Assembly (NCBI GenBank): GCA_943736015.1
Contig: OX031072.1
Span: forward strand, 13,109,501-13,173,500
DNA: 64,000 bases
Direction of reading: 5' to 3'
DNA from: Tridacna crocea
Taxonomy: Eukaryota > Mollusca > Bivalvia > Cardiida > Cardiidae
The position numbers were made by a program, and so were the translations under genes. Position 1 is the first letter of the stretch; every line of letters begins with the position of its first letter. The notes below the pieces were generated by a model, which worked only from the letters and a program-made list of their open reading frames with translations, did no database searches and was not told the origin of the DNA. Below are positions 36,740 to 51,012 of the stretch, piece by piece.

Positions 36740-38780
36740 GGCCCATTTTGATTTCTCAAAGCCACTCTGACTGGCAGACCGGGCCCATTTTGAATTTCTC
36801 ACAGCCTCTCTGATTGGCTGTTGGCACCCATTCTGCTTTCCTAAAAGCTTCTGTGATTGGATAATTTCACAGAGGGATGAGATTTGATTGGATGATTGGG
36901 AGGGGGGGTATATGTTTATCCTTATTGACCCCTTACCATACACAATGACGCCTTTTAACACCCCTAAAACAGAAGCCTTTTTATAAAATAATCTGAGAAA
37001 AGGAGACAATGCAGGTTACCAGCATTTTCTCCTTTTCCCACAATGTTTTCTACCCTATCAAAGAAAATTTTTATTATTAGTTATTCTATAACATCTTATT
37101 GTATCTTTATGGCTTATGTTTTTAATTCTTCAAATGAAAACAAGATTTTTTTTTCATCGGAAAAAGTTTCTGCAACAGCAACCGGTTGCTTCTGAATCTT
37201 TTTTTTATGCGCAGCGGTTAAACATAACATTGACTTTTGACTCGCACGGTCACCAAAACCGACCCTGGTATGAAAACAGGAAAATGTTCGATTTACCTTT
37301 CTTTGATTTGTGCAACAGGTATCAGTTGCCTCCGAAAGTGTCTAAGTTGATTTAACGATTTCATGCGCAGCACGTAACCGTCTCATATGGGTGAGATAGT
37401 CATCGCAACCGAATCAATGGCCCTAGTGAGAGAAAACGAAAAGAGAAAAATCCCTATATTTGAATTGAGAAACAGGTGTCGTCTGCTATGATATGTCCTG
37501 TAAGTCGATTTTTTCATGTTTTCGCGGATACGTAACTGGCACCTACGAGACGGTAGCAGCGTAAATGGGTTTGTTGTCACGGTATAAAGAGATTGGAGGA
37601 AAAAAAAAATAGAAATTTAGTTCCCTATATTTGACTTGAGAAACAGGTGTCGTCTGCTATGAAATGTCCCGCAAGTCGAATTTTCATGTTTTCGCGGATA
37701 CGTAACTGGCACCCTACGAGACGGTAGTCAATGTAAATGGGTTTGTTGTCACCTACGAAATAAAGAGTTTGAAGAAAAAAATAAATAAATAAATAAAAAA
37801 TTCAGTTCTATTTGTTTGACTTATGCAATAGGAAGCAGTTGATACTGAAAGAGTCTTCAAGTCTTTTTTTAGCCACTTGTCACATCATTTCCTGGTGTTC
37901 TCGCATGTGCGTAACTGGCACGTACGAAACAGTAGTCAACGTAACTGGGTTTCTTGTTGCGGTTTGAAGATATTAGAAAAATCATGCTTCAGTTCCTTGC
38001 TACTAAAAGAGTTTTCAGTCTTTTTTTAGCCACTTGTCACATTGTTTTCTGTGCTTTTCGCATGTGCGTAACTAGCACTTATGAGATGGTAATAAACGTA
38101 ACTGGGTTTCTTGTCATGGTTTGAAGCGATTAGAAAAAATTACATTTCAGTTCCCTTTGTTTGATTTATGCAATAGGAAACAATTGCTTCAGAAAGAGTT
38201 TCCAGTCTCTTTTTTAGCAACTTGTCACATTAATTTGTGTGTGTTTTGTTAGACTGTACATTGATCATTTTGGCTTATATGAATTTGATGTGGCCTGAGT
38301 CAGAAAATCCAATTAAAGGGTAAAGGGGGGCATCAAGGGTTTGCTTTAAGGGAAGTAACTCTTGCAAGGGGCTTGAAAAGACCAAAACAAGGTCTTCTGC
38401 CACCTTGTTTTCTTGAATTTTGGCCCTTTTTCAGTGAAATCTGGCATGTGTGGATAGTGCATACCTGGCAGTTTGCCAAGGACTGCACAGCAGCCTTTAA
38501 AAAAGACTTTAAATCCACTTTTATGCCGTTTTTTGTTCACTGTTTTGTATCGGTATATAAGGGCGCCATTTTAAAGTGAATTTGAAGCTCTCTGATTGGC
38601 TGACTGGGCCCATTTTGATTTCTCAAGGCCTCTCTGACTGGCAGACCGGAACCATGGCTGGCTGGGCCCATTTTGATTTCTCAAGGCCTCTCTGAGTGGC
38701 AGACCGGAACCATGGCTGGCTGGGCCCATTTTGATTTCTCATAGCCTCTCTGAGTGGCAGACCGGGCCCATGGCTGACTG
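36740..38780 (+). repeat. Array copy 19 (2041 bp)
   Basis: One substitution seen, C to A at 37810, at the start of a ~160 bp family sub-repeat. Confidence 0.97.
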
Positions 38781-40820
38781 GGCCCATTTTGATTTCTCAA
38801 AGCCACTCTGACTGGCAGACCGGGCCCATTTTGAATTTCTCACAGCCTCTCTGATTGGCTGTTGGCACCCATTCTGCTTTCCTAAAAGCTTCTGTGATTG
38901 GATAATTTCACAGAGGGATGAGATTTGATTGGATGATTGGGAGGGGGGTATATGTTTATCCTTATTGACCCCTTACCATACACAATGACGCCTTTTAACA
39001 CCCCTAAAACAGAAGCCTTTTTATAAAATAATCTGAGAAAAGGAGACAATGCAGGTTACCAGCATTTTCTCCTTTTCCCACAATGTTTTCTACCCTATCA
39101 AAGAAAATTTTTATTATTAGTTATTCTATAACATCTTATTGTATCTTTATGGCTTATGTTTTTAATTCTTCAAATGAAAACAAGATTTTTTTTTCATCGG
39201 AAAAAGTTTCTGCAACAGCAACCGGTTGCTTCTGAATCTTTTTTTTATGCGCAGCGGTTAAACATAACATTGACTTTTGACTCGCACGGTCACCAAAACC
39301 GACCCTGGTATGAAAACAGGAAAATGTTCGATTTACCTTTCTTTGATTTGTGCAACAGGTATCAGTTGCCTCCGAAAGTGTCTAAGTTGATTTAACGATT
39401 TCATGCGCAGCACGTAACCGTCTCATATGGGTGAGATAGTCATCGCAACCGAATCAATGGCCCTAGTGAGAGAAAACGAAAAGAGAAAAATCCCTATATT
39501 TGAATTGAGAAACAGGTGTCGTCTGCTATGATATGTCCTGTAAGTCGATTTTTTCATGTTTTCGCGGATACGTAACTGGCACCTACGAGACGGTAGCAGC
39601 GTAAATGGGTTTGTTGTCACGGTATAAAGAGATTGGAGGAAAAAAAAAATAGAAATTTAGTTCCCTATATTTGACTTGAGAAACAGGTGTCGTCTGCTAT
39701 GAAATGTCCCGCAAGTCGAATTTTCATGTTTTCGCGGATACGTAACTGGCACCCTACGAGACGGTAGTGAATGTAAATGGGTTTGTTGTCACCTACGAAA
39801 TAAAGAGTTTGAAGAAAAAAATAAATAAATAAATAAAAAATTCAGTTCTCTTTGTTTGACTTATGCAATAGGAAGCAGTTGATACTGAAAGAGTCTTCAA
39901 GTCTTTTTTTAGCCACTTGTCACATCATTTCCTGGTGTTCTCGCATGTGCGTAACTGGCACGTACGAAACAGTAGTCAACGTAACTGGGTTTCTTGTTGC
40001 GGTTTGAAGATATTAGAAAAATCATGCTTCAGTTCCTTGCTACTAAAAGAGTTTTCAGTCTTTTTTTAGCCACTTGTCACATTGTTTTCTGTGCTTTTCG
40101 CATGTGCGTAACTAGCACTTATGAGATGGTAATAAACGTAACTGGGTTTCTTGTCATGGTTTGAAGCGATTAGAAAAAATTACATTTCAGTTCCCTTTGT
40201 TTGATTTATGCAATAGGAAACAATTGCTTCAGAAAGAGTTTCCAGTCTCTTTTTTAGCAACTTGTCACATTAATTTGTGTGTGTTTTGTTAGACTGTACA
40301 TTGATCATTTTGGCTTATATGAATTTGATGTGGCCTGAGTCAGAAAATCCAATTAAAGGGTAAAGGGGGGCATCAAGGGTTTGCTTTAAGGGAAGTAACT
40401 CTTGCAAGGGGCTTGAAAAGACCAAAACAAGGTCTTCTGCCACCTTGTTTTCTTGAATTTTGGCCCTTTTTCAGTGAAATCTGGCATGTGTGGATAGTGC
40501 ATACCTGGCAGTTTGCCAAGGACTGCACAGCAGCCTTTAAAAAAGACTTTAAATCCACTTTTATGCCGTTTTTTGTTCACTGTTTTGTATCGGTATATAA
40601 GGGCGCCATTTTAAAGTGAATTTGAAGCTCTCTGATTGGCTGACTGGGCCCATTTTGATTTCTCAAGGCCTCTCTGACTGGCAGACCGGAACCATGGCTG
40701 GCTGGGCCCATTTTGATTTCTCAAGGCCTCTCTGAGTGGCAGACCGGAACCATGGCTGGCTGGGCCCATTTTGATTTCTCATAGCCTCTCTGAGTGGCAG
40801 ACCGGGCCCATGGCTGACTG
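38781..40820 (+). repeat. Array copy 20 (2040 bp)
   Basis: The G run is G6 at 38943-38948. There is also C to G at 39769. Confidence 0.97.
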
Positions 40821-42861
40821 GGCCCATTTTGATTTCTCAAAGCCACTCTGACTGGCAGACCGGGCCCATTTTGAATTTCTCACAGCCTCTCTGATTGGCT
40901 GTTGGCACCCATTCTGCTTTCCTAAAAGCTTCTGTGATTGGATAATTTCACAGAGGGATGAGATTTGATTGGATGATTGGGAGGGGGGGTATATGTTTAT
41001 CCTTATTGACCCCTTACCATACACAATGACGCCTTTTAACACCCCTAAAACAGAAGCCTTTTTATAAAATAATCTGAGAAAAGGAGACAATGCAGGTTAC
41101 CAGCATTTTCTCCTTTTCCCACAATGTTTTCTACCCTATCAAAGAAAATTTTTATTATTAGTTATTCTATAACATCTTATTGTATCTTTATGGCTTATGT
41201 TTTTAATTCTTCAAATGAAAACAAGATTTTTTTTTCATCGGAAAAAGTTTCTGCAACAGCAACCGGTTGCTTCTGAATCTTTTTTTTATGCGCAGCGGTT
41301 AAACATAACATTGACTTTTGACTCGCACGGTCACCAAAACCGACCCTGGTATGAAAACAGGAAAATGTTCGATTTACCTTTCTTTGATTTGTGCAACAGG
41401 TATCAGTTGCCTCCGAAAGTGTCTAAGTTGATTTAACGATTTCATGCGCAGCACGTAACCGTCTCATATGGGTGAGATAGTCATCGCAACCGAATCAATG
41501 GCCCTAGTGAGAGAAAACGAAAAGAGAAAAATCCCTATATTTGAATTGAGAAACAGGTGTCGTCTGCTATGATATGTCCTGTAAGTCGATTTTTTCATGT
41601 TTTCGCGGATACGTAACTGGCACCTACGAGACGGTAGCAGCGTAAATGGGTTTGTTGTCACGGTATAAAGAGATTGGAGGAAAAAAAAAATAGAAATTTA
41701 GTTCCCTATATTTGACTTGAGAAACAGGTGTCGTCTGCTATGAAATGTCCCGCAAGTCGAATTTTCATGTTTTCGCGGATACGTAACTGGCACCCTACGA
41801 GACGGTAGTCAATGTAAATGGGTTTGTTGTCACCTACGAAATAAAGAGTTTGAAGAAAAAAATAAATAAATAAATAAAAAATTCAGTTCTCTTTGTTTGA
41901 CTTATGCAATAGGAAGCAGTTGATACTGAAAGAGTCTTCAAGTCTTTTTTTAGCCACTTGTCACATCATTTCCTGGTGTTCTCGCATGTGCGTAACTGGC
42001 ACGTACGAAACAGTAGTCAACGTAACTGGGTTTCTTGTTGCGGTTTGAAGATATTAGAAAAATCATGCTTCAGTTCCTTGCTACTAAAAGAGTTTTCAGT
42101 CTTTTTTTAGCCACTTGTCACATTGTTTTCTGTGCTTTTCGCATGTGCGTAACTAGCACTTATGAGATGGTAATAAACGTAACTGGGTTTCTTGTCATGG
42201 TTTGAAGCGATTAGAAAAAATTACATTTCAGTTCCCTTTGTTTGATTTATGCAATAGGAAACAATTGCTTCAGAAAGAGTTTCCAGTCTCTTTTTTAGCA
42301 ACTTGTCACATTAATTTGTGTGTGTTTTGTTAGACTGTACATTGATCATTTTGGCTTATATGAATTTGATGTGGCCTGAGTCAGAAAATCCAATTAAAGG
42401 GTAAAGGGGGGCATCAAGGGTTTGCTTTAAGGGAAGTAACTCTTGCAAGGGGCTTGAAAAGACCAAAACAAGGTCTTCTGCCACCTTGTTTTCTTGAATT
42501 TTGGCCCTTTTTCAGTGAAATCTGGCATGTGTGGATAGTGCATACCTGGCAGTTTGCCAAGGACTGCACAGCAGCCTTTAAAAAAGACTTTAAATCCACT
42601 TTTATGCCGTTTTTTGTTCACTGTTTTGTATCGGTATATAAGGGCGCCATTTTAAAGTGAATTTGAAGCTCTCTGATTGGCTGACTGGGCCCATTTTGAT
42701 TTCTCAAGGCCTCTCTGACTGGCAGACCGGAACCATAGCTGGCTGGGCCCATTTTGATTTCTCAAGGCCTCTCTGAGTGGCAGACCGGAACCATGGCTGG
42801 CTGGGCCCATTTTGATTTCTCATAGCCTCTCTGAGTGGCAGACCGGGCCCATGGCTGACTG
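40821..42861 (+). repeat. Array copy 21 (2041 bp)
   Basis: It carries G to A at 42737 (CCATAGCT for CCATGGCT) in the first 58-mer. Copy 25 has the same change. Confidence 0.97.
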
Positions 42862-44901
42862 GGCCCATTTTGATTTCTCAAAGCCACTCTGACTGGCAGA
42901 CCGGGCCCATTTTGAATTTCTCACAGCCTCTCTGATTGGCTGTTGGCACCCATTCTGCTTTCCTAAAAGCTTCTGTGATTGGATAATTTCACAGAGGGAT
43001 GAGATTTGATTGGATGATTGGGAGGGGGGTATATGTTTATCCTTATTGACCCCTTACCATACACAATGACGCCTTTTAACACCCCTAAAACAGAAGCCTT
43101 TTTATAAAATAATCTGAGAAAAGGAGACAATGCAGGTTACCAGCATTTTCTCCTTTTCCCACAATGTTTTCTACCCTATCAAAGAAAATTTTTATTATTA
43201 GTTATTCTATAACATCTTATTGTATCTTTATGGCTTATGTTTTTAATTCTTCAAATGAAAACAAGATTTTTTTTTCATCGGAAAAAGTTTCTGCAACAGC
43301 AACCGGTTGCTTCTGAATCTTTTTTTTATGCGCAGCGGTTAAACATAACATTGACTTTTGACTCGCACGGTCACCAAAACCGACCCTGGTATGAAAACAG
43401 GAAAATGTTCGATTTACCTTTCTTTGATTTGTGCAACAGGTATCAGTTGCCTCCGAAAGTGTCTAAGTTGATTTAACGATTTCATGCGCAGCACGTAACC
43501 GTCTCATATGGGTGAGATAGTCATCGCAACCGAATCAATGGCCCTAGTGAGAGAAAACGAAAAGAGAAAAATCCCTATATTTGAATTGAGAAACAGGTGT
43601 CGTCTGCTATGATATGTCCTGTAAGTCGATTTTTTCATGTTTTCGCGGATACGTAACTGGCACCTACGAGACGGTAGCAGCGTAAATGGGTTTGTTGTCA
43701 CGGTATAAAGAGATTGGAGGAAAAAAAAAATAGAAATTTAGTTCCCTATATTTGACTTGAGAAACAGGTGTCGTCTGCTATGAAATGTCCCGCAAGTCGA
43801 ATTTTCATGTTTTCGCGGATACGTAACTGGCACCCTACGAGACGGTAGTCAATGTAAATGGGTTTGTTGTCACCTACGAAATAAAGAGTTTGAAGAAAAA
43901 AATAAATAAATAAATAAAAAATTCAGTTCTCTTTGTTTGACTTATGCAATAGGAAGCAGTTGATACTGAAAGAGTCTTCAAGTCTTTTTTTAGCCACTTG
44001 TCACATCATTTCCTGGTGTTCTCGCATGTGCGTAACTGGCACGTACGAAACAGTAGTCAACGTAACTGGGTTTCTTGTTGCGGTTTGAAGATATTAGAAA
44101 AATCATGCTTCAGTTCCTTGCTACTAAAAGAGTTTTCAGTCTTTTTTTAGCCACTTGTCACATTGTTTTCTGTGCTTTTCGCATGTGCGTAACTAGCACT
44201 TATGAGATGGTAATAAACGTAACTGGGTTTCTTGTCATGGTTTGAAGCGATTAGAAAAAATTACATTTCAGTTCCCTTTGTTTGATTTATGCAATAGGAA
44301 ACAATTGCTTCAGAAAGAGTTTCCAGTCTCTTTTTTAGCAACTTGTCACATTAATTTGTGTGTGTTTTGTTAGACTGTACATTGATCATTTTGGCTTATA
44401 TGAATTTGATGTGGCCTGAGTCAGAAAATCCAATTAAAGGGTAAAGGGGGGCATCAAGGGTTTGCTTTAAGGGAAGTAACTCTTGCAAGGGGCTTGAAAA
44501 GACCAAAACAAGGTCTTCTGCCACCTTGTTTTCTTGAATTTTGGCCCTTTTTCAGTGAAATCTGGCATGTGTGGATAGTGCATACCTGGCAGTTTGCCAA
44601 GGACTGCACAGCAGCCTTTAAAAAAGACTTTAAATCCACTTTTATGCCGTTTTTTGTTCACTGTTTTGTATCGGTATATAAGGGCGCCATTTTAAAGTGA
44701 ATTTGAAGCTCTCTGATTGGCTGACTGGGCCCATTTTGATTTCTCAAGGCCTCTCTGACTGGCAGACCGGAACCATGGCTGGCTGGGCCCATTTTGATTT
44801 CTCAAGGCCTCTCTGAGTGGCAGACCGGAACCATGGCTGGCTGGGCCCATTTTGATTTCTCATAGCCTCTCTGAGTGGCAGACCGGGCCCATGGCTGACT
44901 G
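42862..44901 (+). repeat. Array copy 22 (2040 bp)
   Basis: The G run is G6 at 43024-43029, lying 287 bp after the 42737 variant of copy 21. The same pair recurs at copies 25/26. Confidence 0.97.
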
Positions 44902-46930
44902 GGCCCATTTTGATTTCTCAAAGCCACTCTGACTGGCAGACCGGGCCCATTTTGAATTTCTCACAGCCTCTCTGATTGGCTGTTGGCACCCATTCTGCTT
45001 TCCTAAAAGCTTCTGTGATTGGATAATTTCACAGAGGGATGAGATTTGATTGGATGATTGGGAGGGGGGTATATGTTTATCCTTATTGACCCCTTACCAT
45101 ACACAATGACGCCTTTTAACACCCCTAAAACAGAAGCCTTTTTATAAAATAATCTGAGAAAAGGAGACAATGCAGGTTACCATTTTCCCACAATGTTTTC
45201 TACCCTATCAAAGAAAATTTTTATTATTAGTTATTCTATAACATCTTATTGTATCTTTATGGCTTATGTTTTTAATTCTTCAAATGAAAACAAGATTTTT
45301 TTTTCATCGGAAAAAGTTTCTGCAACAGCAACCGGTTGCTTCTGAATCTTTTTTTTATGCGCAGCGGTTAAACATAACATTGACTTTTGACTCGCACGGT
45401 CACCAAAACCGACCCTGGTATGAAAACAGGAAAATGTTCGATTTACCTTTCTTTGATTTGTGCAACAGGTATCAGTTGCCTCCGAAAGTGTCTAAGTTGA
45501 TTTAACGATTTCATGCGCAGCACGTAACCGTCTCATATGGGTGAGATAGTCATCGCAACCGAATCAATGGCCCTAGTGAGAGAAAACGAAAAGAGAAAAA
45601 TCCCTATATTTGAATTGAGAAACAGGTGTCGTCTGCTATGATATGTCCTGTAAGTCGATTTTTTCATGTTTTCGCGGATACGTAACTGGCACCTACGAGA
45701 CGGTAGCAGCGTAAATGGGTTTGTTGTCACGGTATAAAGAGATTGGAGGAAAAAAAAAATAGAAATTTAGTTCCCTATATTTGACTTGAGAAACAGGTGT
45801 CGTCTGCTATGAAATGTCCCGCAAGTCGAATTTTCATGTTTTCGCGGATACGTAACTGGCACCCTACGAGACGGTAGTCAATGTAAATGGGTTTGTTGTC
45901 ACCTACGAAATAAAGAGTTTGAAGAAAAAAATAAATAAATAAATAAAAAATTCAGTTCTCTTTGTTTGACTTATGCAATAGGAAGCAGTTGATACTGAAA
46001 GAGTCTTCAAGTCTTTTTTTAGCCACTTGTCACATCATTTCCTGGTGTTCTCGCATGTGCGTAACTGGCACGTACGAAACAGTAGTCAACGTAACTGGGT
46101 TTCTTGTTGCGGTTTGAAGATATTAGAAAAATCATGCTTCAGTTCCTTGCTACTAAAAGAGTTTTCAGTCTTTTTTTAGCCACTTGTCACATTGTTTTCT
46201 GTGCTTTTCGCATGTGCGTAACTAGCACTTATGAGATGGTAATAAACGTAACTGGGTTTCTTGTCATGGTTTGAAGCGATTAGAAAAAATTACATTTCAG
46301 TTCCCTTTGTTTGATTTATGCAATAGGAAACAATTGCTTCAGAAAGAGTTTCCAGTCTCTTTTTTAGCAACTTGTCACATTAATTTGTGTGTGTTTTGTT
46401 AGACTGTACATTGATCATTTTGGCTTATATGAATTTGATGTGGCCTGAGTCAGAAAATCCAATTAAAGGGTAAAGGGGGGCATCAAGGGTTTGCTTTAAG
46501 GGAAGTAACTCTTGCAAGGGGCTTGAAAAGACCAAAACAAGGTCTTCTGCCACCTTGTTTTCTTGAATTTTGGCCCTTTTTCAGTGAAATCTGGCATGTG
46601 TGGATAGTGCATACCTGGCAGTTTGCCAAGGACTGCACAGCAGCCTTTAAAAAAGACTTTAAATCCACTTTTATGCCGTTTTTTGTTCACTGTTTTGTAT
46701 CGGTATATAAGGGCGCCATTTTAAAGTGAATTTGAAGCTCTCTGATTGGCTGACTGGGCCCATTTTGATTTCTCAAGGCCTCTCTGACTGGCAGACCGGA
46801 ACCATGGCTGGCTGGGCCCATTTTGATTTCTCAAGGCCTCTCTGAGTGGCAGACCGGAACCATGGCTGGCTGGGCCCATTTTGATTTCTCATAGCCTCTC
46901 TGAGTGGCAGACCGGGCCCATGGCTGACTG
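44902..46930 (+). repeat. Array copy 23 (2029 bp)
   Basis: The G run is G6 at 45064-45069. An 11 bp deletion at about 45182 removes GCATTTTCTCC, most of the right arm of the unit's hairpin. Confidence 0.97.
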
Positions 46931-48971
46931 GGCCCATTTTGATTTCTCAAAGCCACTCTGACTGGCAGACCGGGCCCATTTTGAATTTCTCACAGCCTCT
47001 CTGATTGGCTGTTGGCACCCATTCTGCTTTCCTAAAAGCTTCTGTGATTGGATAATTTCACAGAGGGATGAGATTTGATTGGATGATTGGGAGGGGGGGT
47101 ATATGTTTATCCTTATTGACCCCTTACCATACACAATGACGCCTTTTAACACCCCTAAAACAGAAGCCTTTTTATAAAATAATCTGAGAAAAGGAGACAA
47201 TGCAGGTTACCAGCATTTTCTCCTTTTCCCACAATGTTTTCTACCCTATCAAAGAAAATTTTTATTATTAGTTATTCTATAACATCTTATTGTATCTTTA
47301 TGGCTTATGTTTTTAATTCTTCAAATGAAAACAAGATTTTTTTTTCATCGGAAAAAGTTTCTGCAACAGCAACCGGTTGCTTCTGAATCTTTTTTTTATG
47401 CGCAGCGGTTAAACATAACATTGACTTTTGACTCGCACGGTCACCAAAACCGACCCTGGTATGAAAACAGGAAAATGTTCGATTTACCTTTCTTTGATTT
47501 GTGCAACAGGTATCAGTTGCCTCCGAAAGTGTCTAAGTTGATTTAACGATTTCATGCGCAGCACGTAACCGTCTCATATGGGTGAGATAGTCATCGCAAC
47601 CGAATCAATGGCCCTAGTGAGAGAAAACGAAAAGAGAAAAATCCCTATATTTGAATTGAGAAACAGGTGTCGTCTGCTATGATATGTCCTGTAAGTCGAT
47701 TTTTTCATGTTTTCGCGGATACGTAACTGGCACCTACGAGACGGTAGCAGCGTAAATGGGTTTGTTGTCACGGTATAAAGAGATTGGAGGAAAAAAAAAA
47801 TAGAAATTTAGTTCCCTATATTTGACTTGAGAAACAGGTGTCGTCTGCTATGAAATGTCCCGCAAGTCGAATTTTCATGTTTTCGCGGATACGTAACTGG
47901 CACCCTACGAGACGGTAGTCAATGTAAATGGGTTTGTTGTCACCTACGAAATAAAGAGTTTGAAGAAAAAAATAAATAAATAAATAAAAAATTCAGTTCT
48001 CTTTGTTTGACTTATGCAATAGGAAGCAGTTGATACTGAAAGAGTCTTCAAGTCTTTTTTTAGCCACTTGTCACATCATTTCCTGGTGTTCTCGCATGTG
48101 CGTAACTGGCACGTACGAAACAGTAGTCAACGTAACTGGGTTTCTTGTTGCGGTTTGAAGATATTAGAAAAATCATGCTTCAGTTCCTTGCTACTAAAAG
48201 AGTTTTCAGTCTTTTTTTAGCCACTTGTCACATTGTTTTCTGTGCTTTTCGCATGTGCGTAACTAGCACTTATGAGATGGTAATAAACGTAACTGGGTTT
48301 CTTGTCATGGTTTGAAGCGATTAGAAAAAATTACATTTCAGTTCCCTTTGTTTGATTTATGCAATAGGAAACAATTGCTTCAGAAAGAGTTTCCAGTCTC
48401 TTTTTTAGCAACTTGTCACATTAATTTGTGTGTGTTTTGTTAGACTGTACATTGATCATTTTGGCTTATATGAATTTGATGTGGCCTGAGTCAGAAAATC
48501 CAATTAAAGGGTAAAGGGGGGCATCAAGGGTTTGCTTTAAGGGAAGTAACTCTTGCAAGGGGCTTGAAAAGACCAAAACAAGGTCTTCTGCCACCTTGTT
48601 TTCTTGAATTTTGGCCCTTTTTCAGTGAAATCTGGCATGTGTGGATAGTGCATACCTGGCAGTTTGCCAAGGACTGCACAGCAGCCTTTAAAAAAGACTT
48701 TAAATCCACTTTTATGCCGTTTTTTGTTCACTGTTTTGTATCGGTATATAAGGGCGCCATTTTAAAGTGAATTTGAAGCTCTCTGATTGGCTGACTGGGC
48801 CCATTTTGATTTCTCAAGGCCTCTCTGACTGGCAGACCGGAACCATGGCTGGCTGGGCCCATTTTGATTTCTCAAGGCCTCTCTGAGTGGCAGACCGGAA
48901 CCATGGCTGGCTGGGCCCATTTTGATTTCTCATAGCCTCTCTGAGTGGCAGACCGGGCCCATGGCTGACTG
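46931..48971 (+). repeat. Array copy 24 (2041 bp)
   Basis: Consensus by eye, with the G7 run restored. Confidence 0.97.
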
Positions 48972-51012
48972 GGCCCATTTTGATTTCTCAAAGCCACTCT
49001 GACTGGCAGACCGGGCCCATTTTGAATTTCTCACAGCCTCTCTGATTGGCTGTTGGCACCCATTCTGCTTTCCTAAAAGCTTCTGTGATTGGATAATTTC
49101 ACAGAGGGATGAGATTTGATTGGATGATTGGGAGGGGGGGTATATGTTTATCCTTATTGACCCCTTACCATACACAATGACGCCTTTTAACACCCCTAAA
49201 ACAGAAGCCTTTTTATAAAATAATCTGAGAAAAGGAGACAATGCAGGTTACCAGCATTTTCTCCTTTTCCCACAATGTTTTCTACCCTATCAAAGAAAAT
49301 TTTTATTATTAGTTATTCTATAACATCTTATTGTATCTTTATGGCTTATGTTTTTAATTCTTCAAATGAAAACAAGATTTTTTTTTCATCGGAAAAAGTT
49401 TCTGCAACAGCAACCGGTTGCTTCTGAATCTTTTTTTTATGCGCAGCGGTTAAACATAACATTGACTTTTGACTCGCACGGTCACCAAAACCGACCCTGG
49501 TATGAAAACAGGAAAATGTTCGATTTACCTTTCTTTGATTTGTGCAACAGGTATCAGTTGCCTCCGAAAGTGTCTAAGTTGATTTAACGATTTCATGCGC
49601 AGCACGTAACCGTCTCATATGGGTGAGATAGTCATCGCAACCGAATCAATGGCCCTAGTGAGAGAAAACGAAAAGAGAAAAATCCCTATATTTGAATTAA
49701 GAAACAGGTGTCGTCTGCTATGATATGTCCTGTAAGTCGATTTTTTCATGTTTTCGCGGATACGTAACTGGCACCTACGAGACGGTAGCAGCGTAAATGG
49801 GTTTGTTGTCACGGTATAAAGAGATTGGAGGAAAAAAAAAATAGAAATTTAGTTCCCTATATTTGACTTGAGAAACAGGTGTCGTCTGCTATGAAATGTC
49901 CCGCAAGTCGAATTTTCATGTTTTCGCGGATACGTAACTGGCACCCTACGAGACGGTAGTCAATGTAAATGGGTTTGTTGTCACCTACGAAATAAAGAGT
50001 TTGAAGAAAAAAATAAATAAATAAATAAAAAATTCAGTTCTCTTTGTTTGACTTATGCAATAGGAAGCAGTTGATACTGAAAGAGTCTTCAAGTCTTTTT
50101 TTAGCCACTTGTCACATCATTTCCTGGTGTTCTCGCATGTGCGTAACTGGCACGTACGAAACAGTAGTCAACGTAACTGGGTTTCTTGTTGCGGTTTGAA
50201 GATATTAGAAAAATCATGCTTCAGTTCCTTGCTACTAAAAGAGTTTTCAGTCTTTTTTTAGCCACTTGTCACATTGTTTTCTGTGCTTTTCGCATGTGCG
50301 TAACTAGCACTTATGAGATGGTAATAAACGTAACTGGGTTTCTTGTCATGGTTTGAAGCGATTAGAAAAAATTACATTTCAGTTCCCTTTGTTTGATTTA
50401 TGCAATAGGAAACAATTGCTTCAGAAAGAGTTTCCAGTCTCTTTTTTAGCAACTTGTCACATTAATTTGTGTGTGTTTTGTTAGACTGTACATTGATCAT
50501 TTTGGCTTATATGAATTTGATGTGGCCTGAGTCAGAAAATCCAATTAAAGGGTAAAGGGGGGCATCAAGGGTTTGCTTTAAGGGAAGTAACTCTTGCAAG
50601 GGGCTTGAAAAGACCAAAACAAGGTCTTCTGCCACCTTGTTTTCTTGAATTTTGGCCCTTTTTCAGTGAAATCTGGCATGTGTGGATAGTGCATACCTGG
50701 CAGTTTGCCAAGGACTGCACAGCAGCCTTTAAAAAAGACTTTAAATCCACTTTTATGCCGTTTTTTGTTCACTGTTTTGTATCGGTATATAAGGGCGCCA
50801 TTTTAAAGTGAATTTGAAGCTCTCTGATTGGCTGACTGGGCCCATTTTGATTTCTCAAGGCCTCTCTGACTGGCAGACCGGAACCATAGCTGGCTGGGCC
50901 CATTTTGATTTCTCAAGGCCTCTCTGAGTGGCAGACCGGAACCATGGCTGGCTGGGCCCATTTTGATTTCTCATAGCCTCTCTGAGTGGCAGACCGGGCC
51001 CATGGCTGACTG
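48972..51012 (+). repeat. Array copy 25 (2041 bp)
   Basis: It carries G to A at 49699 (private) and G to A at 50888 (shared with copy 21). Confidence 0.97.
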
